Assembly (NCBI RefSeq): GCF_000517545.1
Contig: NZ_BAIV01000035.1
Coordinates: 1 to 57,424 of the forward strand
DNA length: 57,424 bases
Reading direction: 5' to 3'
DNA from: Bacteroides reticulotermitis JCM 10512
GTDB taxonomy: Bacteria > Bacteroidota > Bacteroidia > Bacteroidales > Bacteroidaceae
The translations under genes and the position numbers were made by a program. Of this stretch, positions 17,782 through 26,102 are shown one piece after another. The notes beneath the pieces were generated by a model that was not told the origin of the DNA, searched no databases, and was given only the letters and a program-made list of their open reading frames with translations. The stretch's first letter is position 1, and the number at the start of each line of letters is the position of its first letter.

Positions 17782-18936
17782 ATGAACAACAAGAAACAAC
17801 AGAATATTCAGTCAGAAAAGACTTTAACTGAGATTTTTAAATATAATGCAGAAGGAGGAACTTCGGAGTATCACGTTATGATTCATGCTACCAACCCTGA
17901 GGAGACGTATGAAGAACAACTGAATGCCATACTGAATGTTTACGATAATTTACTTGTAGGAGAATTGAAAGGTGCGGTTGCCGTATTTAAGCGTTACTTT
18001 CTGAGCGACGCCGCCAATCAGGCAGTTACCCTGCTGGCTATGACAACCGAAAGCTCCGATTGCGCACTTTCCATTGTGGAACAACCGCCATTGGACGGCA
18101 CCAAAGTTGCCTTATGGGTCTACCTGCAAACAGATGTACAGACACAAGTATTACACAACGGACTTTTTGAGGTAAAACACAGTGCTTACCGCCATCTTTG
18201 GGGAGGAAGCGCCTTCAACCGCGCTGCCAACTCAGAATACCAAACCCGTTTGCTGCTCAACGATTACGTGATGCAACTCATGGAACAAAATTGCAAACTG
18301 GCGGATAACTGTATTCGCACCTGGTTCTTCGTACAAAATGTAGATGTCAATTACGCCGGTGTAGTAAAGGCGCGCAATGAAGTCTTCATCACCCAGAACC
18401 TAACCGAGAAGACGCACTACATTTCCAGCACCGGTATCGGAGGACGTCATGCCGATCCGAAAGTACTGGTACAAATGGATACCTATGCCGTGCTCGGTGT
18501 AGCTCCCGAACAGATTCACTTCCTGTACGCACCTACTCATTTGAACCCGACTTACGAATATGGAGTCAGCTTCGAACGGGGAACGTATGTGGATTATGGC
18601 GACCGTCGACAGGTATTTATCTCCGGCACAGCAAGCATCAATAACAAAGGCGAAGTGATGTATCCCGGTGATATTCGCCAACAGACCGAACGCATGTGGG
18701 AAAATGTTGAAACCTTACTCAAAGAAGCGGACTGCACCTTTGAAGATCTGGGGCATATGATCGTATATCTGCGAGACATTGCGGATTACGCAATCGTTAG
18801 AAAGATGCACGATGAACGTTTCCCTCATACACCAAAGGTGTTTGTTCATGCGCCCGTATGTCGCCCGGGATGGTTGATCGAGATGGAATGTATGGGCGTG
18901 AAAGCTTGCCAGAACAAGGAATACGCTCCCTTTTAA
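17782..18936 (+). CDS. Rid (YjgF/RidA-like) family protein with extra N-terminal domain
   Basis: ATG at 17782 (the TTG at 17776 would add two residues), 384 residues, no signal peptide. The C-terminal ~125 residues are RidA-like: RQVFISGTASINNKG, DIRQQTERMWENVETLLKEA, DLGHMIVYLRD and PKVFVHAPVCRPGWLIEMECMG, but the catalytic Arg of imine deaminases is not in the usual VGR-type context. The N-terminal 200 residues are related in layout to chorismatase/FkbO-Hyg5-like Rid proteins. It is cytoplasmic and of unknown role. It is embedded between a c-type cytochrome gene and the cytochrome c maturation gene, so a link to heme or redox metabolism is possible but unproven. Confidence 0.72.
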   Translation: MNNKKQQNIQSEKTLTEIFKYNAEGGTSEYHVMIHATNPEETYEEQLNAILNVYDNLLVGELKGAVAVFKRYFLSDAANQAVTLLAMTTESSDCALSIVEQPPLDGTKVALWVYLQTDVQTQVLHNGLFEVKHSAYRHLWGGSAFNRAANSEYQTRLLLNDYVMQLMEQNCKLADNCIRTWFFVQNVDVNYAGVVKARNEVFITQNLTEKTHYISSTGIGGRHADPKVLVQMDTYAVLGVAPEQIHFLYAPTHLNPTYEYGVSFERGTYVDYGDRRQVFISGTASINNKGEVMYPGDIRQQTERMWENVETLLKEADCTFEDLGHMIVYLRDIADYAIVRKMHDERFPHTPKVFVHAPVCRPGWLIEMECMGVKACQNKEYAPF

Positions 18937-18957
18937 CATCGAAAAAAGATTAAACTC

Positions 18958-21069
18958 TTGAAAAAGCTGCTTATTGTTTTATATATCTGTCTGGTGGGAC
19001 TACTTGCTGCAACTACCTTCGTAGAGCAAGCGTATGGGACGGATTTTGTAGAAAAGCATATCTATCATACCTATTGGTTTTGTGGTTTGTGGGGAGCAAT
19101 TGCCGCAATAACAGTCGTTGCTCTCATCCAACGCGGTGTATGGCGGCGGCTTCCCATTGTATTATTACATGGCTCCTTCCTTGTTATCTTGGTAGGAGCC
19201 ATGATCACATTTATCGGTAGCGAGAAGGGACAGATGCATTTACGACCGGGTGTCGCAGTCGGTAATTTCCACAATCCGGATAATGGTAAAAGCATCCAAT
19301 TGCCATTTACCATACAGTTGGATAGTTTCCGGATAGCCTATTATCCGGGTACGGAAGCACCGGCCGATTACATCAGCTATATCAGTTATTCACTACCCGA
19401 CTCTTTTACCGGGCAAGGGCAGCCTACTATCTTACACGAACAGGTATCGATGAATCGCATCTTTACGCTCCATGGCTTTCGCTTCTATCAGTCGTCTTTC
19501 GATGATGACGGACAAGGAAGCTGGTTGACGGTAAACTACGATCCGTGGGGTACGGGGGTAACTTACGCGGGATATATCCTGCTGGGCATCTCTATGCTTT
19601 GGACCCTGTTCGCTCGTAGCGGAGAGTTCCGGCGACTATTGAGCCATCCTCTACTCAAAAAAGGAGGAGTATTTGTGCTACTACTTGGCTGCTTGGCAGG
19701 AACCATGCAGGCACAAAAGAGATCACTTCCGGCACTCAATCGGGTACAAGCGGATAGTCTAGCACAAGAACAGGTGATCTACCAGGATCGAGTCGTGCCT
19801 TTCAATACACTAGCGCGGGATTTTGTTCAGAAACTATCGGGCAAAGCATCCTACCAAGGGCTGACTGCCGAACAGGTTATCGGAGGTTGGTTGCTCTATC
19901 CCGAAGTATGGCGCAAGGAACCCCTGATATATATCAAGAACGCAGAGCTACGCCATCTACTGGGTTTGAAAACCTCTTACGCCTCCCTGACCGATCTATT
20001 TGACGGACCCGTTTACCGCCTGCAAGCACACTGGCAACGGGAACAAGGACAGAGTAAACTGGCAAAAGCTATTCAGGAGACCGATGAGAAAGTGGGACTG
20101 ATACTGATGTTGGAGAAAGGAACATTTATCCATCCCCTGCCGACTGACGGCAGTGTGAAGCCCTTATCCGCAACGCACGTCAAAGCTGAATTGCTCTACA
20201 ATCATATTCCCTTCAGCAAAATTCTTTTCATGGTGAATCTCACCGTGGGCTTATTGGCTTTCTTACTTTTGTTACACAATAGTTTGCGAAGGACTTCGCC
20301 TTCACCGAAAGCACAACGAATTTCGCGAGTAGCCAAGACTGCCTGCTCAATTACGCTTTATGCAGTCTTCCTATTCCACCTGGCGGGTTATTGCCTTCGG
20401 TGGTACATTGGTGGACGCGTTCCGCTAAGTAACGGGTATGAAACGATGCAGTTCATGGCACTTTGCATTCTTTTGCTCGCCTGCTTGCTACACCGTCGGT
20501 TCCCATTTACGGTTCCGTTTGGATTCCTTCTTTCGGGTTTCGCGCTACTGGTTTCTTATCTGGGACAGATGAATCCGCAGATCACTCCCTTAATGCCGGT
20601 TCTTGTTTCTCCCTGGTTGAGCATCCATGTTTCGCTGATTATGATGTCTTATGCACTCTTGGCCTTCATGATGCTGAATGGCATACTGGCTTTGTGTCTT
20701 CGCAAGAAAGGGACGCAGAATCAAACAGCCGACGACGATGAGATCGCAGACGAACGGGTGGAACAGTTGACCATACTCAGCCGCTTGCTGCTTTATCCGG
20801 CAACCTTCTTTCTGGGCGCAGGTATCTTTCTGGGTGCGGTTTGGGCGAATGTTTCGTGGGGGCGTTATTGGGCTTGGGACCCAAAAGAGGTTTGGGCACT
20901 GATTACTTTCCTTGTCTATGGAGTAGCTTTCCATTCGCAAAACCTACGTATCTTCCGGAATCCGTTATTCTTTCACATCTATATGATTATAGCCTTTCTT
21001 ACGGTCCTGATGACCTACTTCGGAGTCAATTATATTTTAGGCGGAATGCACAGTTACGCCAATGCTTAG
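18958..21069 (+). CDS. ccsA: cytochrome c biogenesis protein, ResB-CcsA fusion
   Basis: A 703-residue multi-spanning membrane protein starting at a TTG codon (LKKLLIVLY), 21 bp after the Rid gene. Residues 1-220 are ResB-like: three or four helices with IGSEKGQMHLRPG and a periplasmic domain. Residues about 430-700 are CcsA/ResC: NGYETMQFMA and the heme-binding WWD loop WGRYWAWDPKEVWALITF. Together these form system II cytochrome c synthase, which exports heme and ligates it to CxxCH proteins in the periplasm. The middle region carries a soluble segment typical of Bacteroidetes fusions. Encoded behind two c-type cytochrome genes, it likely matures them. Confidence 0.9.
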   Translation: MKKLLIVLYICLVGLLAATTFVEQAYGTDFVEKHIYHTYWFCGLWGAIAAITVVALIQRGVWRRLPIVLLHGSFLVILVGAMITFIGSEKGQMHLRPGVAVGNFHNPDNGKSIQLPFTIQLDSFRIAYYPGTEAPADYISYISYSLPDSFTGQGQPTILHEQVSMNRIFTLHGFRFYQSSFDDDGQGSWLTVNYDPWGTGVTYAGYILLGISMLWTLFARSGEFRRLLSHPLLKKGGVFVLLLGCLAGTMQAQKRSLPALNRVQADSLAQEQVIYQDRVVPFNTLARDFVQKLSGKASYQGLTAEQVIGGWLLYPEVWRKEPLIYIKNAELRHLLGLKTSYASLTDLFDGPVYRLQAHWQREQGQSKLAKAIQETDEKVGLILMLEKGTFIHPLPTDGSVKPLSATHVKAELLYNHIPFSKILFMVNLTVGLLAFLLLLHNSLRRTSPSPKAQRISRVAKTACSITLYAVFLFHLAGYCLRWYIGGRVPLSNGYETMQFMALCILLLACLLHRRFPFTVPFGFLLSGFALLVSYLGQMNPQITPLMPVLVSPWLSIHVSLIMMSYALLAFMMLNGILALCLRKKGTQNQTADDDEIADERVEQLTILSRLLLYPATFFLGAGIFLGAVWANVSWGRYWAWDPKEVWALITFLVYGVAFHSQNLRIFRNPLFFHIYMIIAFLTVLMTYFGVNYILGGMHSYANA

Positions 21070-21075
21070 GCAGTT

Positions 21076-21110
21076 TGCAACCTAGTTGCATCCGGAATTG
21101 TGTACATTTG
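21076..21110 (+). promoter_or_regulatory. promoter and palindromic operator for the P1B ATPase-Fur operon
   Basis: TGCAAC-CTA-GTTGCA (21076-21090) is a perfect 6-3-6 palindrome covering the -33 region of a -7 box TACATTTG (21103-21110), 21 bp before the ATG. The position over the promoter suggests repression, most simply by the Fur-family protein encoded two genes down. Confidence 0.65.
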
Positions 21111-21131
21111 CAGCATTAAATAAGAAACGAT

Positions 21132-23090
21132 ATGGGATGTAACTGTTGTAATCAAAATACGGAATCGACCTGCTCCAAGAGCAAAACCGATTCTTACAAA
21201 ATTTATCTTCCGGCTTTGGTAAGCTTTACCATGATCATAGTCGGAATGTTTCTCAAGCATGCCGGGCTATTCGAAAACAATGCCTTGGCACTAGCGTGGT
21301 ATATCATAGCCTATCTTCCGGTGGGCTTGCCTGTGCTCAAAGAAGCTTTCGAGGGGTTGAAACAGAAAGAGTTTTTCAATGAGTTTACGCTGATGTGCAT
21401 CGCCACAATCGGTGCTTTCTGTATCGGCGAATATCCCGAAGGTGTAGCAGTTATGCTTTTCTACACCATTGGTGAACTCTTTCAGGATCGTGCGGTCGGC
21501 AAAGCTCAACGTAACATCAAAGCTCTACTGGACATTCGACCGGAGTCTTCAACGGTTATCCGCAACGGACATCCGGTAGACGTAATTCCTTCCACAGTCG
21601 GTATCGGAGAAGTAATTGAAGTCAAAGCAGGCGAACGGGTCTCATTGGACGGACAGATGCTGAACGAATATGCTTCTTTCAACACCGCTGCGCTAACCGG
21701 TGAAAGTCGTCCGCGCACCATTCGCCAAGGAGACGAGGTGTTGGCGGGGATGATTGCTACGGAACAAACGGTACGTATACGAGTAAACAAACGCTATGAC
21801 GAGAGTGCTTTATCACGCATTCTTAAAATGGTTCAGGAAGCGAGCGAACGCAAGGCACCGACCGAATTGTTCATTCGTCGTTTTGCACGTGTCTATACGC
21901 CAGCCGTCACGTTGTTGGCGGCCTTGGTAGTCCTGCTACCCTACATTTATTCGGTTGTACAACCACTCTTGCTGCCAACCGCCGTACCTTTCCAATATGA
22001 CTTCAGTGATTGGCTTTACAGAGGGCTGGTATTTCTGGTCATCTCATGCCCATGCGCTTTGGTAGTCAGCATTCCTTTAGGCTACTTTGGCGGTATCGGA
22101 GCTGCTTCAAGAGCCGGTATTTTATTTAAAGGGGGCAACTACTTGGATGGAATCACCAAGGTGAACACGGTCGTGTTCGACAAAACAGGTACCCTTACCA
22201 AAGGCGTTTTTGAAGTACAGCAACTAGCCAGCGCAGCAACCGGCAAGGAGAAAGAATTGCTTTCCTATATGGCTTCCGCCGAACAGAAAAGTACGCATCC
22301 CATTGCCAGAGCAATCTTGCAATATGCCCGTCAACAGGGAGTCGATCTCCTTGCGGTAGAGCATAGCGAAGAAGTCTCCGGACACGGACTGCGATCTCAA
22401 ATCAGCGGACACCAAGTCTTAATCGGTAACCTTCGTTTGTTGGATGCTAACGGAATAGCCTACCCCGCTTCCCTATCGGCTGTTGTCGACACAATTGCGG
22501 TATGTGCTATCGACCAAACCTATGCCGGTTATATCCTGTTAGCCGATAGCCCGAAGGATGATGCCCGAACTGCTATTACTTCTTTGCAAGGCTTAAATAT
22601 TAATAATATACAGATGTTATCCGGAGATAAACAGGCGATTGTTAGTAAATTAGCGGAGCATCTGGGAATTAGCAAAGCATACGGCGACCTGATGCCCGAA
22701 GATAAAGTAGAAAAAATGGAAGCTTTGAGAAAGAATCCAACCAACTACATTGCCTTCGTAGGCGATGGTATCAACGATGCTCCGGTACTAGCGCTGAGTA
22801 ATATCGGTATCGCCATGGGTGGTCTAGGCAGTGACGCGGCTATTGAAACGGCTGATGTGGTTATTCAAACCGATCAGCCTTCGAAGATTGCCACTGCCAT
22901 TCGGATTGGCCGGCAGACCCGGAACATTGTATGGCAGAATATTGTTATGGCATTGGGTATAAAGCTGCTTGTGCTGACACTAGGCGTATTCGGAGTGGCA
23001 ACTCTTTGGGAAGCCGTATTCGCTGATGTAGGCGTAGCCTTGCTCGCCATCCTGAATGCCATCCGAATCAAGGCACCGGATGTGGAATAA
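21132..23090 (+). CDS. heavy-metal P1B-type ATPase (Zn/Cd/Pb-type exporter)
   Basis: A 652-residue P-type ATPase. A short Cys-rich N-terminus (CNCCN..STC) replaces a full HMA domain. Core motifs: TGES (TAALTGESRP), the transport motif C306-P-C308, phosphorylated Asp350 in DKTGTLTKG, the P1B STHPIARA motif, and GDGINDAPVLA. Transmembrane helix 7 carries NIVMALGIK and helix 8 DVGVALL, the Lys and Asp-x-Gly pair of the P1B-2 group that exports Zn2+, Cd2+ or Pb2+ from the cytoplasm. It is followed 14 bp later by a Fur-family regulator, and its promoter holds a palindrome; metal-responsive control is likely. Confidence 0.92.
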   Translation: MGCNCCNQNTESTCSKSKTDSYKIYLPALVSFTMIIVGMFLKHAGLFENNALALAWYIIAYLPVGLPVLKEAFEGLKQKEFFNEFTLMCIATIGAFCIGEYPEGVAVMLFYTIGELFQDRAVGKAQRNIKALLDIRPESSTVIRNGHPVDVIPSTVGIGEVIEVKAGERVSLDGQMLNEYASFNTAALTGESRPRTIRQGDEVLAGMIATEQTVRIRVNKRYDESALSRILKMVQEASERKAPTELFIRRFARVYTPAVTLLAALVVLLPYIYSVVQPLLLPTAVPFQYDFSDWLYRGLVFLVISCPCALVVSIPLGYFGGIGAASRAGILFKGGNYLDGITKVNTVVFDKTGTLTKGVFEVQQLASAATGKEKELLSYMASAEQKSTHPIARAILQYARQQGVDLLAVEHSEEVSGHGLRSQISGHQVLIGNLRLLDANGIAYPASLSAVVDTIAVCAIDQTYAGYILLADSPKDDARTAITSLQGLNINNIQMLSGDKQAIVSKLAEHLGISKAYGDLMPEDKVEKMEALRKNPTNYIAFVGDGINDAPVLALSNIGIAMGGLGSDAAIETADVVIQTDQPSKIATAIRIGRQTRNIVWQNIVMALGIKLLVLTLGVFGVATLWEAVFADVGVALLAILNAIRIKAPDVE

Positions 23091-23104
23091 AAACTAGAGT
23101 GACA

Positions 23105-23533
23105 ATGAAAGAAGAAGATGTTTACTTACATAAATTAGGAGAACGCGAGATTAAGCCAACCGCTATGCGGCTGCTTATCTTGCGGACCATGAGTCGGTTC
23201 GAACGGGCATTTAGTTTACTTGATCTGGAAATAGCTCTCGACACGGTCGACAAGTCAACGCTTTCAAGAACCATCACCCTCTTTTTAAAGCACCATCTTA
23301 TTCATTGCATCGACGATGGTTCGGGTTCATTGAAGTATTCGGTATGCAGCAGCGAATGCAACTGCGACATCAACGACTTGCATGTTCATTTCTACTGCAC
23401 CAACTGTCACAAGACATACTGCTTGCGTAATATTCATATTCCGCCCGTCAGTCTACCTCAATATTTCACGCTGGAAAGCATCAACTACGTATTGAAGGGG
23501 CTTTGCGATCATTGCTCTCCGAAAAGGAAATAG
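23105..23533 (+). CDS. Fur family metal-responsive transcriptional regulator
   Basis: About 142 residues from ATG 23105 (a GTG at 23099 is possible). The N-terminal winged helix (IKPTAMRLLILRTM..DKSTLSRTITLFLKHHLI) is followed by the dimerisation domain with HVHFYCTNCHKTYC and LCDHC, giving two CxxC pairs for a structural zinc, and His/Asp ligands in CNCDINDLHVHF. It is shorter at the C-terminus than Fur or Zur of proteobacteria. It is co-transcribed with the P1B ATPase and is the obvious candidate to bind the TGCAAC..GTTGCA palindrome at 21076. The sensed metal (Zn is the first guess) cannot be settled by reading. Confidence 0.88.
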   Translation: MKEEDVYLHKLGEREIKPTAMRLLILRTMSRFERAFSLLDLEIALDTVDKSTLSRTITLFLKHHLIHCIDDGSGSLKYSVCSSECNCDINDLHVHFYCTNCHKTYCLRNIHIPPVSLPQYFTLESINYVLKGLCDHCSPKRK

Positions 23534-23610
23534 CGTTTAATCTTCAATAAGTAGATTCGTATCAAGTGTAAGGTTCTTGTCTGTAAAACGATTATTTTGC
23601 ACTAAATGTC

Positions 23611-23650
23611 CATTTGTAAAACGACAAAAAAGTCGCTTACTTTACAAATG
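23611..23650 (+). terminator. hairpin after the Fur-family gene
   Basis: CATTTGTAAA (23611-23620) pairs with TTTACAAATG (23641-23650); an inner CGAC/GTCG stem (23622-23625, 23632-23635) extends it. No strong T-run follows, so it may be a protein site or RNA end. Confidence 0.5.
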
Positions 23651-23697
23651 CCTAGAATATAGTTCGTCAATTTTCTCCATGCTATTTATTTTATCCG

Positions 23698-23705
23698 TAT
23701 ATTTG
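23698..23705 (+). promoter_or_regulatory. -7 promoter box before a small ORF
   Basis: TATATTTG fits TAnnTTTG and lies 35 bp before the ATG at 23740. No TTG at the expected -33 distance. Confidence 0.4.
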
Positions 23706-23739
23706 GCTTCACAAATAGATATTTAAAAGAGAATCTGTT

Positions 23740-23919
23740 ATGGAATATCATCGCATTTCCTTTATTCACAACGACATTGAATATACGTTCATCAAAGCTG
23801 TAAAAGAGAACCTAACAGGTTATGCGCTAATGCAAGCCTGTCGGATAGAAGTTCAAATATATATGACCGAGCATAATCTTAAAGGTAGCTATATCTTAAC
23901 CGGTATGGGCAAAGCTTAA
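23740..23919 (+). CDS. small hypothetical protein, 59 residues
   Basis: ATG at 23740, preceded by AAAAGAGA as a possible ribosome-binding site and by a promoter-like box at 23698. The product (MEYHRISFIHNDIEYTF..) has no signal or membrane helix and I do not recognise it. It ends at 23919. It may be real, or the start of a longer gene interrupted by a one-base error, given how frequent such breaks are in this window. Between 23920 and 24281 I see no supported gene. Confidence 0.35.
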   Translation: MEYHRISFIHNDIEYTFIKAVKENLTGYALMQACRIEVQIYMTEHNLKGSYILTGMGKA

Positions 23920-24068
23920 CAAATACAAGAAAAAGGCAATCACATATCGTAAACATATAACCTGCACCATACACTGTCATACCCATCACAGACTTGCACT
24001 TAATCAATGACGAGGTTAGCCTCATCCGAATACGCTGCAAATAATTCGTTTTATCGTTTTTATTCGAA

Positions 24069-24112
24069 GTTCTTTCCCGGGTGAAACGAATAGTTTCGCG
24101 TGGTAAGGCTCC
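24069..24112. repeat. short degenerate copy of the TGAAAC/GTTTC 11-bp repeat
   Basis: Units GTTCTTTCCCG, GGTGAAACGAA, TAGTTTCGCGT and GGTAAGGCTCC follow in 11-bp steps and resemble the array at 6630-6717; GAAAC-GAATA-GTTTC is an inverted pair. Confidence 0.4.
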
Positions 24113-24281
24113 ATACTCCTTTCTATTCTTCTGCTTCCTGAACCTAGAAGATAAAAAGCAATCGCAATACTTTGATGCAGGAATTTGCAGAGCTGGTAGA
24201 AGAAAAACGAAAAAGTGTAGGAATCAAAATTAAGAAACCTACTTATCCTGTATATCCCTGAGGAAATAGACTCTAGGACTG

Positions 24282-24503
24282 CTAGATTGTATATTGGTAG
24301 AGTGTCGATAAGCATACTAGTTCGGCACGAGTAATGTTCAACTTTCTCATAATGCTCGCGAGTCCATTTCCGACATGGCTGATTGTGACTATATGTATAA
24401 TAAACTCTCCATAGGCACGTTACATTTGTTCGTTTGTAATCTCTTGCGAGTTCTCGTTCATCAGCCTGAAAAACTCTGTTTTCATTAAATCATTCATTGG
24501 CAT
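24282..24503 (-). pseudogene. possible remnant of a small gene with an internal stop
   Basis: On the minus strand one frame reads 27 codons from ATG at 24503 (MPMNDLMKTEFFRLMNENSQ.. start), hits TAA at 24422-24420, then continues open in the same frame for 46 codons (RAYGEFIIHIV.., ..IMRKLNITRAELVCL) to a stop at 24282. A real 73-residue protein with one substituted codon would look like this. The LNITRAEL stretch is faintly helix-turn-helix-like. No family recognised. Confidence 0.3.
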
Positions 24504-24568
24504 ATTTTTTAAAAGGGGAATAATGTGGATTCCATATTTATTAATCCGTATATGCTGAATGAAGGTTT

Positions 24569-25360
24569 CTACTTTTTTAAACTTCTCAACGCTCGCCTAA
24601 TAATGTAGTCAGTTTCTTTAGTCGGACTTTCTTGTCCCCACTTTCTACAAAGTGCGGTTACAAATTCAGGTTTAGTTTTACTTGCGTCATTTAACCAGTT
24701 GGCTACACTATCCTGTACGTATTTTGAAATATCTGATTTTAAATTTTGCAGTATAGGCAATGCTATTTCAGGATTAGCTTTCAATTTATCAATCTTTCTA
24801 CACCAAATCCCATTGGGGCGTATAGATTCAGAAGAAAAACGCCTAATATTGGGATTGTCGCTTTTCGACCATACTTGAAGAATAGGAATCGCAATATCAA
24901 GATTTTCATCAATATCTTCCCGAACAGCCATCCAGGAAATTTCTCGTACTCCAAAATGAGAATCAGCAGCGAACGGTTGAATCAGTTCTAACTTTTTATA
25001 CAAGGATATTTCTTTATCACTGCCGATTATATAAGCAGCCCAACATCTAACACTATCCGATTTATGTGTCTTTAGCTGGTCAAACAATTTTTTATCATTC
25101 TTTTGTTTACTACTTATACAAAGAACATCTCCGATAGATTTTATCATCGACATTACTGACTTTGATTTCAAATCTTCAATACTATTTATACAGTCTTCCT
25201 GATACGCTGTTGGTAATACATTTTTTATCAACGAAATATGGTCAATACAAAGCCATTCCGTTAAATTAGCAGATTCTATTAATCCATTGTTTAACTGCTC
25301 CAATATCGAATCAGAAACGTCTTTTTGACTTTTTGCTCCTTTACGTTTATTTTCTTCCAT
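24569..25360 (-). CDS. DNA alkylation repair (AlkD-like) HEAT-repeat protein
   Basis: A 263-residue, all-helical protein with HEAT-like repeats: VRCWAAYIIGSDKE, GVREISWMAVREDIDENLD, NIRRFSSESIRPNGIWC, KYVQDSVANWLNDASK. The SSESIRP and VQDSVANWLND blocks match AlkD-type DNA glycosylases, which remove N3- and N7-alkylated purines without flipping the base. It is cytoplasmic. Its ATG overlaps the stop of the peroxiredoxin-like gene (TAATG), so the two are translated together, probably under the HxlR regulator that diverges upstream. Substrate activity is inferred from family only. Confidence 0.8.
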   Translation of the reverse strand: MEENKRKGAKSQKDVSDSILEQLNNGLIESANLTEWLCIDHISLIKNVLPTAYQEDCINSIEDLKSKSVMSMIKSIGDVLCISSKQKNDKKLFDQLKTHKSDSVRCWAAYIIGSDKEISLYKKLELIQPFAADSHFGVREISWMAVREDIDENLDIAIPILQVWSKSDNPNIRRFSSESIRPNGIWCRKIDKLKANPEIALPILQNLKSDISKYVQDSVANWLNDASKTKPEFVTALCRKWGQESPTKETDYIIRRALRSLKK

Positions 25361-26001
25361 TATAGGTTCATTATTAACTCATCAATATTAACTCTATTCA
25401 TGTAGTTTACATCCGTAAAAGAATACGTTACATTATAATCTTTATCGAAAACATAAACAGCAGGTATAGGGAGCCCATTCTCGTCATTCCCGTTAAATTC
25501 TTTTAAATCAATACCTAATTGTTGATAGTGAGGTACAACAAATTCTTGCAGATAAAAAGAAATGCCAAGTTGTTTAGCAAACGTATTGTTCTCATCAACC
25601 AAAAGTTCAAATGTGATTGCATTCTTTTCTTTCATTGATGAACTATATTCCGCTTTTTGTGGCGATACAGCAACTAATTTGACATTGCTTTTTTCTACTT
25701 TACTTAATGAATCTTGCAAGGCTTTTAGTTCCAAATTACAATAGGGACACCAAATTCCTCTAAAGAAGACAATGATAACCTTATCGTAATTAGCCAATAA
25801 ATCATCTGAACTAACAAAAGTTCCGTTTGTAGATTTTAGAGCAAATCGGGGTATTTTCATCCCTTTACTGATGCAATTACCCTCTATTCCTTCTTTCTTT
25901 AAATCGGTTATAGAATCGGCAAAAGCAGAAAGGGTTTCTTTAGGAAGCTGTGAACTAATCTCTCTATTCAATTTATCGATTTTTTTTTGTAAATTTGCCA
26001 T
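25360..26001 (-). CDS. peroxiredoxin-like (AhpC/TSA) thiol protein
   Basis: A 213-residue thioredoxin-fold protein. N-terminal helical segment, then IPRFALKSTNG, IIVFFRGIWCPYCNLELKAL with C85 and C88 as the redox pair, LVAVSPQK, FELLVDENNTFAKQLGI and the cis-Pro region LPIPAVYVFDKD. It belongs to the AhpC/TSA peroxiredoxin-like group, reducing peroxides or acting as a thiol reductase in the cytoplasm (no signal peptide). It is the first gene of an operon with the AlkD-like protein and diverges from an HxlR regulator, 101 bp away. This suggests a response to oxidative or electrophilic stress. Confidence 0.88.
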   Translation of the reverse strand: MANLQKKIDKLNREISSQLPKETLSAFADSITDLKKEGIEGNCISKGMKIPRFALKSTNGTFVSSDDLLANYDKVIIVFFRGIWCPYCNLELKALQDSLSKVEKSNVKLVAVSPQKAEYSSSMKEKNAITFELLVDENNTFAKQLGISFYLQEFVVPHYQQLGIDLKEFNGNDENGLPIPAVYVFDKDYNVTYSFTDVNYMNRVNIDELIMNL

Positions 26002-26057
26002 ATCTTATTTATTTAAAATGAATTGTGCAAAATTCGACATTTTAACTTGAATGCGCA

Positions 26058-26081
26058 ATACCGCATATTTTTATGCGGTAT
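26058..26081. promoter_or_regulatory. palindrome between HxlR and peroxiredoxin-like genes
   Basis: ATACCGCAT-ATTTTT-ATGCGGTAT, perfect 9-bp arms, 22 bp before the HxlR start and 57 bp before the peroxiredoxin-like start. A likely operator for the HxlR dimer. Confidence 0.65.
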
Positions 26082-26102
26082 GGATAAAAAAGTCACTTTT
26101 TA

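Noticed and set aside
21132..21180. Full heavy-metal-associated (HMA) domain in the ATPase
   Set aside because: Only about 20 residues with scattered Cys precede the first membrane helix; there is no GMTCxxC fold.
24022..24315. 97-residue minus-strand ORF
   Set aside because: No ribosome-binding site, composition dominated by F/S/Y/I as in reverse-strand shadows, and it overlaps a repeat-like segment; no family recognised.
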